NCBI GenBank assembly: GCA_041739525.1
Contig: JBGSNQ010000135.1
Location: forward strand, 1-64,000
Source of the DNA: DATJGR01 sp041739525
Lineage (GTDB): Bacteria > Pseudomonadota > Gammaproteobacteria > Pseudomonadales > Azotimanducaceae
DNA length: 64,000 bases
Reading direction: 5' to 3'
This document shows, piece by piece, positions 17,474-25,842 of this stretch (positions are counted from its first letter, which is position 1; the number at the start of each line of letters is the position of its first letter). The translations under genes were made by a program, and so were the position numbers. The notes below the pieces were generated by a model that was not told the DNA's origin, did no database searches, and saw only the letters and a list, made by a program, of their open reading frames with translations.

Positions 17474-18199
17474 TCAGGTTTCGAACCACCCCGTCGGCGA
17501 ATTCGGCGACGTGCGCGTATCGATGGCCGACGACGCAGGCTTCGCCCAGCCCACCGCGTTGCACAGAACGCGCGCGATCACCGGGTCGTGATAGACAGGA
17601 TACGTCTCGTGGCCAGGGCTGAAGTAAAACACCCGCCCTTTGCCGCGGCGGAAACAACAGCCGCTGCGGAACACTTCGCCACCCGAAAAACTGCTGATGA
17701 ACACGAGTTCGTCCGGCGGCGGAATGTCGAAGTATTCACCGTACATCTCGTGCTTCGGAATCACGATCGGGTGCGGCACGCCGGCGGCGATCGGATGTTG
17801 CGGCGCCACCGTCCACAGCAGCTCGCGGTCGTCCGCTTCGCGCCAGCGCAGATTGCAGCGTGTACCCATCAGGCGGCGGAAGATCTTCGAGAGGTGCGCG
17901 GAGTGCAGAACGATCAACCCCATGCCGTCGAGCACACGCTGCGCAATGCGCTCGACCACCGTATCGTCGACCTTGTGATGCGCGAGGTGTCCCCACCACA
18001 ACAGCACGTCGGTTGCATCGAGGCGCGCGGCGTCGAGGCCATGTTCCGGTTGCTCGAGCGTCGCCGTGGCGATCTCGTTTCCGGGCAGCCCCTTCGCCAA
18101 CAACCGCGCGATGGTGTTGTGCATGCCGTCGGGATAGATGGCGGCTACTGCCGGATTCTTCCGTTCGTGAACGTTCTCGCCCCACACCGTGATGTTCAT
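17474..18199 (-). CDS. ThuA-like trehalose-utilisation domain protein
   Basis: A 241-residue protein of the ThuA class I glutamine-amidotransferase-like fold. Seen: WGENVHER at the start, DVLLWWGHLAHHKV, GMGLIVLHSAHLSKIFRRLMGT and a late RVFYFSPGHETYPVYHDP. ThuA proteins take part in trehalose/sucrose catabolism through 3-keto sugars. ATG 18199 overlaps the stop of the nitroreductase gene. It is last in a five-gene operon with two Gfo/Idh/MocA dehydrogenases and a TIM-barrel protein, which fits sugar or cyclitol oxidation. Confidence 0.88.
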   Translation of the reverse strand: MNITVWGENVHERKNPAVAAIYPDGMHNTIARLLAKGLPGNEIATATLEQPEHGLDAARLDATDVLLWWGHLAHHKVDDTVVERIAQRVLDGMGLIVLHSAHLSKIFRRLMGTRCNLRWREADDRELLWTVAPQHPIAAGVPHPIVIPKHEMYGEYFDIPPPDELVFISSFSGGEVFRSGCCFRRGKGRVFYFSPGHETYPVYHDPVIARVLCNAVGWAKPASSAIDTRTSPNSPTGWFET

Positions 18200-18867
18200 G
18201 ATTTCGTCCAACGTGATTGCCAGCCTTCGGCCGGCTGTTCTTTCGCAAACGGCCATGCCGTTCCGAACGTGTCGAGATACGCGACCTCGCCCACCGGCTT
18301 GCGTCGCACCGGACCTTGCTTGTCGGTCGGATAACCAATCGGCAGCAGGCAATAGATCTGATTGTTGTCGGGGATGCGCAACGTCTCGCGCAGTTCCGCT
18401 TCGTGCGAGAGCGGAAAGTTGAACACCGATCCACCGAGGCCGAGTGCGCGTGCCGCAAGCAGCAGGTTCTGAACAGCGGGGAATGCGCTGCCGCCGGGTG
18501 TGCCGTGGCGGCCTTTCAAGCCAAGCACTGCGATGATTGCGGGACATTCCGCGAGGTGATGCACGAGATGCTCTACGCTGCGCAGCGAAAGCCGCTGCGA
18601 GCGCGGTAGCTCATCGATCGCTTCGGGACGCTCCGCGTAACGCGCGATGTAACGCTGCCACGGCGTTTGCGACCACTGCTGCATCTGCGCCTTCACCGCC
18701 GCGTCGCGGATGATGACGAAGCGCCAGTCCTGCGCGTTCTGTCCCGAAGGCGCACGAATGGCAGCGTCGAGCAGCTGAAACAGCACGTCTTCCGGGATTG
18801 CATCGGGTTTGAAACGACGCAGCGCGCGCGCGGTGTACAGCGTGCCGAACAATGGATGATCGGTCAT
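18196..18867 (-). CDS. Nitroreductase family protein
   Basis: A 223-residue FMN-dependent nitroreductase-fold protein, normal length. Seen: the FMN-binding start TARALRRFKPDAIPEDVL, APSGQNAQDWRFVII near residues 39-53, and ALGLGGSVFN near 140. It overlaps ThuA (ATGA) and starts 2 bp after the upstream Gfo/Idh stop, inside the sugar-oxidation operon. The physiological substrate is unknown; it may recycle reduced cofactor or act on an enone made by the pathway. Confidence 0.9.
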   Translation of the reverse strand: MTDHPLFGTLYTARALRRFKPDAIPEDVLFQLLDAAIRAPSGQNAQDWRFVIIRDAAVKAQMQQWSQTPWQRYIARYAERPEAIDELPRSQRLSLRSVEHLVHHLAECPAIIAVLGLKGRHGTPGGSAFPAVQNLLLAARALGLGGSVFNFPLSHEAELRETLRIPDNNQIYCLLPIGYPTDKQGPVRRKPVGEVAYLDTFGTAWPFAKEQPAEGWQSRWTKS

Positions 18868-18869
18868 GG

Positions 18870-20129
18870 TCAGTGCTTGGCGCCGAGCAACTGCGCGCCA
18901 CCACGTCCTTGTTGGATAGCCGGCACGTACGTTGCGAGTCGCTTCTCCGTGGCCGGATCGGTGAGATCGATCGTGCGACCCTCTTCGGCCGACAAGTACG
19001 CAGCCATCGTCAACCGCACGATTTCGCGACCGTACGCCCAGTCGAGCAGCGGCGGCCGATTGTTCGTAAAGGCCTGCACCGCGTCCTGATTCTCGTCGAC
19101 GTAGCCGTACAGGTCGGGTTCGTTCGGCTGCACTGCGAGCAAACCCTGACTGGCTGTCGATTTCTCGAGCGCGAGTTCCGCATCGGCAACGCCCGCCGCA
19201 GCCGCATCGCCAATGAAGATTTCGAGCGGCGAACGCAAACTGTTTGCTTCGAGCGCGTAACCGGGGCCGAGACCGTCGAGCAGCAGCCGCAAACCCTGCT
19301 TGTCGTACATCCACGACACCGTGAACTGACCCTGCACGCGCTGACCGGTTTCAGGATTCAGGAACGTGACGATGCCCGTCGCAAAATCCTCCGCGGGCGT
19401 TTTGGTGTAGTCGACGCCGTGTTTTGCGCGCAGTTCCTCGCGGTAACGCGGCAATCCCCACTTCAGCAGCGCCACTTGCGCGTTGACCGATTGCGGCACG
19501 AGAAACGTCGGCGACTTGCCGGGCGGCGTCAGCGCGTACCACGACAACGCGATGGAATGACAACCCATGTCGGAGAGCACACCGCCGCCCTGCTGCGTCG
19601 GATCCCAGAACCAGGCGTTGTGCGGACCGCCGTGTTCCTCGGCCGAACGCGCAAGCGCCAGCGGCCCCATCGCGCCGATCACGCCGCGCAACTGCCGCAA
19701 CGCGTTCTGCACCGACTTCATGTGGATCTGGTTTTCGAAATAGGCGGTCGGCGCGCCGATCTGCTTTGCCAGCGCCATCACACGATCGGCTTCCGCGAGA
19801 TTACGCGCGAGCGGCTTCTCGATGATCAGTCCGGTGAGTTTGGCGCCGGAGGCAACTGCCTGCGCCGCTTCTTCCAGCGCTGGCACGCGTGTGAAGTTCG
19901 GGCCGAAGAACGCGAGCACGTCGCAGTTGCGCGCGAGTTCGCCGATGGTCTTGTAGATGGTTCCCGCGCCGAGGCCGTTGTCGCGCACGAACTTCGCCAA
20001 CCGTTCCGGGGGCGAGCGCGAGACCAACCCGGAAACTTCCACGCCGCGCACGCTGACCAACGAGCGCAACTGAAATTCGGAAATGAAGCCGCCGCCGATG
20101 ATGCCGTAGCGCAGTGTCTTGCCGTTCAT
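18870..20129 (-). CDS. Gfo/Idh/MocA family oxidoreductase
   Basis: A 419-residue NAD(P)-dependent dehydrogenase. Seen: the Rossmann motif YGIIGGGFIS near residues 8-17, EKPLARNLAEADRVM, and a second-domain segment GGGVLSDMGCHSIALSWYAL with the conserved D..H pair. Family members oxidise sugars, inositols or their derivatives. It is longer than the usual 330-370 residues because of extensions in the C-terminal half. Its stop is 2 bp before the nitroreductase start and its start follows the second dehydrogenase gene after 6 bp. Confidence 0.92.
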   Translation of the reverse strand: MNGKTLRYGIIGGGFISEFQLRSLVSVRGVEVSGLVSRSPPERLAKFVRDNGLGAGTIYKTIGELARNCDVLAFFGPNFTRVPALEEAAQAVASGAKLTGLIIEKPLARNLAEADRVMALAKQIGAPTAYFENQIHMKSVQNALRQLRGVIGAMGPLALARSAEEHGGPHNAWFWDPTQQGGGVLSDMGCHSIALSWYALTPPGKSPTFLVPQSVNAQVALLKWGLPRYREELRAKHGVDYTKTPAEDFATGIVTFLNPETGQRVQGQFTVSWMYDKQGLRLLLDGLGPGYALEANSLRSPLEIFIGDAAAAGVADAELALEKSTASQGLLAVQPNEPDLYGYVDENQDAVQAFTNNRPPLLDWAYGREIVRLTMAAYLSAEEGRTIDLTDPATEKRLATYVPAIQQGRGGAQLLGAKH

Positions 20130-20135
20130 GAATCG

Positions 20136-21248
20136 TCAATCTTCCAGTGTGTCGTCGGGTAGTCCTGCCGCCAACGGTTCCGGTCGGGGGCAAGTGGTAT
20201 CGAGAATGATGTGAGTGCCGATCTCGGATGCACGAATCGAACTTTCCATCAGATCGAGCACGTGCAGCGCGAGTTCGCCGGAGGCACGATGCGGCCGGTT
20301 GCGTTGCGCGCCACGCACCATGTCGGCAAGGCCGATGCCACGGCTCTGCTGCGCATTGCCGTGCGTTAGCGGCACATCGTGCCATTCGTCGCGGAAGTGT
20401 TTCTTGATCTGCACTGGGCCGCCGAACGTGTTCGGATCAGGCACGGCGAGCGTGCCTTCGGTGCCGTAGATTTCGATCCAGCGGTTGCGCGACGCCTGTA
20501 CGTCGAAGCTGGTCACCAGCGTGGCAACGGGGCCGGACACGAAATCGACGACGCTGGAAACGTGCGTGGGCACCTGCACTTTCATGCGTTGCCCTTTCAG
20601 CGGTTCGCTGCCGATGATCCGCTCCGCGCGCGAAATGCGCGCGGAACTGGTGATGCGCCGCGCGGGGCCGAGCAGCATCACGAGCGCGGTGAAGTAATAC
20701 GGACCCATGTCGAACATCGGCCCGGCGCCGTACTCGTAGAAAATCTGCGGCCGCGGATGCCACGCTTCCGGGCCGGGCGAGAGCATGAACGCATTCGCGC
20801 CCAACGGTTCGCCGATGGCGCCCGAGTCAATCAGCCCACGGCACGTCTGCAATCCGGCGCCGAGGAACGTGTCCGGCGCGCTGCCGATGCGCAGCCCCTT
20901 CGAACGTGCTGAAGAAACGAGTTCGCACCCTTCCTTCACCGTTAGCGCCAGCGGCTTCTCGCAGTACACCGACTTACCCGCATCGAGTACCGCACGGGAG
21001 ACGCTGACGTGCGCCTGCGGAATGGTCAGATTCACCACCAGATCTACGCCTGCGTCGGTGAGCAGCCCATCTACCGAAAGCACTCGCGGAATCGTGTGCT
21101 CGGCGGCGAACGCCGCAGCGCGCTCAGCATCGATGTCGGCGCACGCGACGAGATCGATGAACGGCAGCGCGGTCAGTTTCTCGGCATAGACCTTTGCGAT
21201 GACGCCGCAACCGACGATGCCGACGCGCGTGGCAATCTCGTTCGCCAC
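20136..21248 (-). CDS. Gfo/Idh/MocA family oxidoreductase
   Basis: A 370-residue NAD(P)-dependent dehydrogenase, a second and distinct paralogue in the same operon. Seen: VGIVGCGVIAKVYAEKL near residues 8-24, VYCEKPLALTVKEG with the catalytic EKP, and GAGPMFDMGPYYFTALVMLLG with the conserved D..Y. The GTG start at 21248 is 3 bp from the upstream TIM-barrel stop. Paired dehydrogenases of this family with a TIM-barrel protein are typical of keto-sugar or inositol routes. Confidence 0.92.
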   Translation of the reverse strand: MANEIATRVGIVGCGVIAKVYAEKLTALPFIDLVACADIDAERAAAFAAEHTIPRVLSVDGLLTDAGVDLVVNLTIPQAHVSVSRAVLDAGKSVYCEKPLALTVKEGCELVSSARSKGLRIGSAPDTFLGAGLQTCRGLIDSGAIGEPLGANAFMLSPGPEAWHPRPQIFYEYGAGPMFDMGPYYFTALVMLLGPARRITSSARISRAERIIGSEPLKGQRMKVQVPTHVSSVVDFVSGPVATLVTSFDVQASRNRWIEIYGTEGTLAVPDPNTFGGPVQIKKHFRDEWHDVPLTHGNAQQSRGIGLADMVRGAQRNRPHRASGELALHVLDLMESSIRASEIGTHIILDTTCPRPEPLAAGLPDDTLED

Positions 21249-21251
21249 GCG

Positions 21252-22010
21252 TTACTTCCGGCCCGCGGCGAGACCGTGGCTGGTCAGATAGCGATGACTC
21301 TTCTCGATCGCTTCGAACATGTCGGTGGCGCATTGATCGAGTTCCACCACGTGCCACTTCGCGCGGCTCGCTTTCGCAATCGCCGGCACGTCCATCACAC
21401 CGTCGCCCACCGCAACCATCGGCGCTTCGTGATTCGTCGCCGGACCGTCTTTGATGTGCAACAGGCGCGCGCGTTCGCCGAGATTGCGCACCACACCGGC
21501 CGGGTCCGCGCCACCGACCTTCGCCCAGTACGTATCCACTTCCGCGAACACGCTCGGATCGAGCAGCCGGAACAGCATGGAGTGCGCCGTTTCGTTGCCG
21601 ATGCGGTTGGAAAACTCCCACCAGTGATTGTGGTAACCGAGCGACATGCCGCGTGCGCGCACTTTTTCGTTGAAGGTGTTCAGTCGATCCGCGCACGTGC
21701 GCACGCCGTCAGCATCGGTGAATTTGTCGGGCGGCAGAAACGCAACTATCAGATCTTTGTTACCGATCGCATCCTGCAGATCGAGTACTTCCGCCGTTGC
21801 GTCCGGCTTCGGCAGCGCCACGTGTCCGCTCGACACCACGAGCCCGGCATCGGCCAGGCAGCGATTGAACGCACCGGGACTCAGATCGGCGAGACCCGCC
21901 ACTTCCACACCGACATATCCGACGCGGCCGAGGCGCGCGAGTATCGGTGCGAGACCCTGCTTTGCTTCTTCGCGAAGCGAATACAACTGAACGGAAATCG
22001 GTGCTGTCAT
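21252..22010 (-). CDS. Sugar phosphate isomerase/epimerase (xylose isomerase-like TIM barrel)
   Basis: A 252-residue AP-endonuclease-2/xylose-isomerase-like barrel. Seen: SVQLYSLREEA at strand 1, GYHNHWWEF with metal-binding His, EVDTYWAKVGG and LHIKDGP near the C terminus, all standard for this superfamily. ATG 22010 follows GGGGGGCACG; the longer open frame upstream is not needed. It is the first gene of the five-gene sugar-oxidation operon and diverges from the luciferase-like gene at 22168. Confidence 0.92.
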   Translation of the reverse strand: MTAPISVQLYSLREEAKQGLAPILARLGRVGYVGVEVAGLADLSPGAFNRCLADAGLVVSSGHVALPKPDATAEVLDLQDAIGNKDLIVAFLPPDKFTDADGVRTCADRLNTFNEKVRARGMSLGYHNHWWEFSNRIGNETAHSMLFRLLDPSVFAEVDTYWAKVGGADPAGVVRNLGERARLLHIKDGPATNHEAPMVAVGDGVMDVPAIAKASRAKWHVVELDQCATDMFEAIEKSHRYLTSHGLAAGRK

Positions 22011-22167
22011 CGTGCCCCCCAGAATGATCGGACGATGTCGTAACGAAAGCCTGCGTGCAAGTCTCGACGAAACGCTTCGCGAACGAACTCGAGCCGTCAC
22101 CTCGCCCGGCGTGCGGCGATGTAGCAATATGCGACGGTTACGTATGCGAACCGACCGGGGGAGTCTC

Positions 22168-23040
22168 ATGGAATACGGCATCGTTCTACCGCACAACGAG
22201 ATCGGCAACGATCCGGGCGCGATCAAAGCGTTCGCACAAGGCGCGGAAGCACTGGGTGCCACGCACCTGTTGATCTACGACCACGTCATGGGTGCCGACC
22301 CGAACCGGCCCGGCGGATGGAAGAACCGACCTTACGACAAAGACGTGGCGTTCCACGAACCGTTCACTACGTTCGCGTTCATCGCCGCAGTCACGTCGAA
22401 GATCGAGATGATGAGCGCGGTGCTGATCCTGCCGCAGCGCCAGACCGTGCTGGTCGGCAAGCAGGCGGCGGAAGTGGCGATCCTCTCCAACGGCCGGTTC
22501 CGTTTGGGTGTCGGCACGGGCTGGAACACCGTGGAATACGAAGCGTTGAACGAGGACTTCCATACCCGCGGTGCACGCCAGTCGGAGCAGGTCGATCTGC
22601 TGCGCAAACTATGGGGCGAAGACAGCTTCTCGTACGCCGGCAAGTGGCACACCGTCACTGCGGCGAGCATCAATCCGCGGCCTGCGAAGACGATCCCCAT
22701 CTGGTTCGGCGGCGGCGCACCGGCGCTGCTCAAACGTTGCGGCGAACTGGGTGACGGCTGGATTCCGATTCAAGGGCCAACCCCCGAAGCGGCCGAGTCG
22801 TTGAAGACGATCCGCTCGTACCGCGAAGCGGCCGGAAAATCGTGGGACGGCTTCGGCGTGCAGGCACAGGCGCAGTTCCGCGGCGGCAATCCCGAACGCT
22901 GGCAACAACACGCCGGCAAGTGGCGCGATATCGGTGCAACACACCTTGCGGTGGCGTCGCAGAACGCCGGGCTTGTCGGCGTAGACGCACATCTGCAAGC
23001 CGCCGCGAGTTACCTGTCGGCCGTGCGCGAAATCGTCTGA
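22168..23040 (+). CDS. LLM class flavin/F420-type oxidoreductase
   Basis: A 290-residue luciferase-like monooxygenase fold protein of the TIGR03619 type. Seen: the start MEYGIVLPHNEIG, HLLIYDHVMGADP, QAAEVAILSNGRFRLGVGTGWN near residues 95-116 and IPIWFGGGAP near 180. It uses FMNH2 or reduced F420; sequence alone does not decide. The start has GGGGGAG upstream. It is followed directly by a membrane protein gene, whose TTG start overlaps the region of its stop. Confidence 0.9.
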   Translation: MEYGIVLPHNEIGNDPGAIKAFAQGAEALGATHLLIYDHVMGADPNRPGGWKNRPYDKDVAFHEPFTTFAFIAAVTSKIEMMSAVLILPQRQTVLVGKQAAEVAILSNGRFRLGVGTGWNTVEYEALNEDFHTRGARQSEQVDLLRKLWGEDSFSYAGKWHTVTAASINPRPAKTIPIWFGGGAPALLKRCGELGDGWIPIQGPTPEAAESLKTIRSYREAAGKSWDGFGVQAQAQFRGGNPERWQQHAGKWRDIGATHLAVASQNAGLVGVDAHLQAAASYLSAVREIV

Positions 23041-23041
23041 C

Positions 23042-23701
23042 TTGAGTACCGTCCGCAATCGCGCGAAGGACCTGCTCCCGCAGGTTCTGCTGACGCTGAT
23101 GAGCATCATCCAGGCGTTGGCGCTCGAGTTCCTGTGGGACGACGTTCGCGTCGCCGAGCGGGCGCTGCGCTGGGACGCCGTATCGACGTGGTTTCAGATC
23201 TTCGCCGACATGCTGGCCATCATGCAGGTGTGGCTGCTGTACACCAGCGCAACGATGCGCGTGCGCTGGACGCCGTCGATGCGCGACCTGCTGATTCCGT
23301 TCCTGATCGGTATTCTCGAGTTCCTCCTCATCGATGTGACCGGCCCGAATCATCGCGGCTTGTGGTTTCTCACGCTTGCAGCGGTTTACACGGTCGCGTC
23401 GTGGGACGCGCAAAGCGTGTTCAGCCGTGCGCGCCTCGACCCCGACAACGCGGAATTCTTCCGGGGATTCACTCCGGCGCGCGGCTTCGACCGCTTCGAA
23501 TCTCCGCTCATCATCGCCACGCTGATCGGGTTCGGATTGTTCGCGGAATTCGTCGACGATCCGCCGGGCCTCGTGCTGGCGGGAATCACGTTTGCGTGCG
23601 CGGTGCTGATCTATCGTATGGAAGTGGCGCGGCGATTCTGGGGCCGTTCCATGACGCTCAGACCCTTGGAGGACGACGAGAAACTGGTGACCGGGGATTG
23701 A
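23042..23701 (+). CDS. Membrane protein of unknown function
   Basis: A 219-residue protein with about six hydrophobic segments and charged turns (WDDVRVAERALRW, RVRWTPSMRDLL, ARGFDRFESP). I do not recognise the family. The TTG start is 1 bp after the preceding stop; no ATG is available before the first helix, so coupling to the upstream gene is likely. It converges with the PhyH gene, whose stop is 14 bp away. Confidence 0.75.
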   Translation: MSTVRNRAKDLLPQVLLTLMSIIQALALEFLWDDVRVAERALRWDAVSTWFQIFADMLAIMQVWLLYTSATMRVRWTPSMRDLLIPFLIGILEFLLIDVTGPNHRGLWFLTLAAVYTVASWDAQSVFSRARLDPDNAEFFRGFTPARGFDRFESPLIIATLIGFGLFAEFVDDPPGLVLAGITFACAVLIYRMEVARRFWGRSMTLRPLEDDEKLVTGD

Positions 23702-23714
23702 TCTGCCGCGTCGC

Positions 23715-24593
23715 TCAGTGCCGCGTGACGCGAGCCGCTTTCGGCCCCTGCAGCACCTTCAGCATCCGCTTCGTGGGGCCGAGTAAGTAGTCGATCGGTT
23801 CGTCGGTGAACGTGGCGTGGAATTGAAGCGGCGCGCTCGCGAGCAGCGCTTCGCAATCGCGCGAGAACACGATCGGACGTCCGCGCGGCTTCTCCTTCGC
23901 GACGAACACCATTGCGATCATGTGCCGGAACTCGTCCGACGGATTTGTTACGCCGCGGTGCCACAACAGCGAATCCCGCAGCAGCACGTCACCCTTACGA
24001 AATACGCCGCGCACCGGCGCCGCTTCAGAACGGCGCGCTTCGATCGCATCGTCCGGCACCGGCGTGGGAACCACGATGGCGTGTGTGCCGCGCCACAACT
24101 CGACGGCGCCGTTGTGCTCGTCGACGTCCTGCGGCACTACGTTCACGACCACCGCCGATGTAGGCCCGGCAACTCCCGTCACCGAAGGCGCATGCATCGC
24201 GTCCAGGTGCAGCTGCTGATACGTGCTGTCCGGGCAGTTCGTGTTGCCGTTGTAGAACTCGCAATACGCACCGTCACCGAGGATCGTAACCAACGCGTCA
24301 CAGATCAGCGGATTCGCCACGTAGCTGGCAAACACATACGGTGCGACCGGCGGTGGCCCTTGCTGCAGGTGGCCGCGGTCGCGTGGATTGCCGCCGACGC
24401 TTTCGCAAAACGCCAACAGGTCGACCGAGTCGCGGTCCATACGGGTTTTCAGCGCATCCAGCGGCGCGTGATCGACGATCTGATCGAGCACCAGCACGCC
24501 ATCGCGGCGCATCGCGTCGAGCAGGCGCTCGCGGTTCGCTTCGGAAAGCACACCACGAGCGCGCTCTTCCGGCGAAGGATCGACGTGGATCAC
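23715..24593 (-). CDS. Phytanoyl-CoA dioxygenase family protein
   Basis: A 292-residue Fe(II)/2-oxoglutarate-dependent oxygenase, normal length. Seen: the iron-binding HLDAMH (HxD) near residues 129-134, the distal His in LLWHRGVTNP near 211, and the downstream Arg of the 2-oxoglutarate site in the FRHMIAMVF region. The GTG start overlaps the stop of the FAH-family gene (4 bp). It is last in a minus-strand operon with FAH, DUF2783, FAD monooxygenase and metallo-hydrolase genes; a role in the same catabolic route is inferred. Confidence 0.9.
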   Translation of the reverse strand: MIHVDPSPEERARGVLSEANRERLLDAMRRDGVLVLDQIVDHAPLDALKTRMDRDSVDLLAFCESVGGNPRDRGHLQQGPPPVAPYVFASYVANPLICDALVTILGDGAYCEFYNGNTNCPDSTYQQLHLDAMHAPSVTGVAGPTSAVVVNVVPQDVDEHNGAVELWRGTHAIVVPTPVPDDAIEARRSEAAPVRGVFRKGDVLLRDSLLWHRGVTNPSDEFRHMIAMVFVAKEKPRGRPIVFSRDCEALLASAPLQFHATFTDEPIDYLLGPTKRMLKVLQGPKAARVTRH

Positions 24594-25633
24594 TGCCCAA
24601 CGCCCTTCTTCGCCGGAGCCACGACGCGTTGCGAGATCGAACCGAAGATCGAATGACCGCGTGCGTCGCGCATCTCGAGGCGCACGGAGTCACCGTAACG
24701 CAGGAACGGCGTCACCGCCGCGCCGCCGCGAATCGTCTCGATGGTGCGAATCTCCGCGATGCAGGTGTAGCCGACTCCGCCATCTGCGATGCTGGTGCCG
24801 CGTTCAAGGTCCTGCCGGTTCGACACGGTACCGGAGCCGACGATGGTGCCGGCACACAGGTTGCGGGTACGGCTCGCGTGTGCGATCAGATCGCAGAAGT
24901 CGAACACCATGTCCACGCCCGCGTTCGGGCGGCCGAACGCCGTGCCGTTGACGAACGCGAGCAGCGGCAGATGCACGCGGCCGCCGTCCCACGCGTCGCC
25001 CAGTTCGTCGGGTGTTACGGCCACGGGCGAAAAAGCCGACGCAGGCTTCGACTGAAAGAACCCGAAGCCCTTATCGAGTTCGCCCGGAATCAAACCGCGC
25101 AACGACACGTCGTTGACCAGCATCATCAACTTGATGTGTGCACCCGCATCGACACGCGACGTGGCCATCGGAACGTCGTCAGTGATCACCGCGAGTTCAC
25201 CTTCGAGATCGATGCCCCAGCTCTCGTCGCCCGCCACGATGTCGTCGTGTGGAGCGATGAAATCGTCGGAGCCGCCTTGATACATCAGCGGATCGGTCCA
25301 GAACGTCTTCGGCATCTGCGCGCCGCGTGCGCGTCGCACCAGTTCCACGTGATTGACGTATGCGCTGCCGTCGGCCCACTGATAAGCACGCGGCAACGGC
25401 GAACTCACAGCGCCTTCGTCGAAAGCAAACGTGTTCGGGCAACGGCCGTCGTTCAACGCGGCCGACAGGGCCTCGAGCTTCGGAGCGGCCTCGCGCCATG
25501 TATCGAGCGCCGTTTGTAGCGTCGGTGCGATCTCTGCCGCGACCACCGCCCGCGACAGATCGCGTGAGACCACCACCAGTGTGCCGTCGCGGCCCTGCTT
25601 TAGCGAGGAGAGTTTCAGCGAGGCGAGTTTCAC
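24590..25633 (-). CDS. Fumarylacetoacetate hydrolase family protein
   Basis: A 347-residue FAH-superfamily enzyme that hydrolyses C-C bonds in the acyl-pyruvates formed by aromatic ring cleavage. Seen: metal site residues in IDLEGELAVITDDVP, FSPVAVTPDELGDAWDGG and LCAGTIVGSGTVSNR. The N-terminal LKSLKQGRDGTLVVVS-type segment is as in the longer FAH proteins. It overlaps both neighbours by 4 bp. Next to an FAD aromatic hydroxylase this is the expected ring-cleavage-product hydrolase; no dioxygenase that opens the ring is in this operon, unless the PhyH-type gene does that. Confidence 0.92.
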   Translation of the reverse strand: MKLASLKLSSLKQGRDGTLVVVSRDLSRAVVAAEIAPTLQTALDTWREAAPKLEALSAALNDGRCPNTFAFDEGAVSSPLPRAYQWADGSAYVNHVELVRRARGAQMPKTFWTDPLMYQGGSDDFIAPHDDIVAGDESWGIDLEGELAVITDDVPMATSRVDAGAHIKLMMLVNDVSLRGLIPGELDKGFGFFQSKPASAFSPVAVTPDELGDAWDGGRVHLPLLAFVNGTAFGRPNAGVDMVFDFCDLIAHASRTRNLCAGTIVGSGTVSNRQDLERGTSIADGGVGYTCIAEIRTIETIRGGAAVTPFLRYGDSVRLEMRDARGHSIFGSISQRVVAPAKKGVGQ

Positions 25634-25842
25634 GTTGCGTTCTCCTCGTCGATCGATTGACGCGCTTTGTCGAGTGCATCGCGCAACACCGCACCTTTAC
25701 CGATGTGGTTCGCCAGCAGCAACACGAGCCTCGCGTTCAGGGTGTTGCTTTGCACGTCCGATAGATCGCGATGCGCGTCGATCAGCGCCGCGTAGAACGC
25801 GTCGCCGTCGTCGAAGTTCGGCTCGACGTTGAGAGCGCTCAC
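25630..25842 (-). CDS. DUF2783 domain protein
   Basis: A 70-residue acidic protein of the DUF2783 type: FYAALIDAHRDLSDVQSNTLNARLVLLLANHI. It is encoded between an FAD-dependent aromatic monooxygenase gene and an FAH-family gene, its usual place. GTG start; it overlaps both neighbours by 4 bp, so all three are translationally coupled. Function is unknown; perhaps an accessory subunit of the hydroxylase. Confidence 0.85.
   Translation of the reverse strand: MSALNVEPNFDDGDAFYAALIDAHRDLSDVQSNTLNARLVLLLANHIGKGAVLRDALDKARQSIDEENAT

Noticed and set aside
18852..20162. Long plus-strand frame (436 codons) opposite a Gfo/Idh/MocA gene
   Set aside because: Antisense shadow; the other strand encodes an intact Rossmann dehydrogenase.
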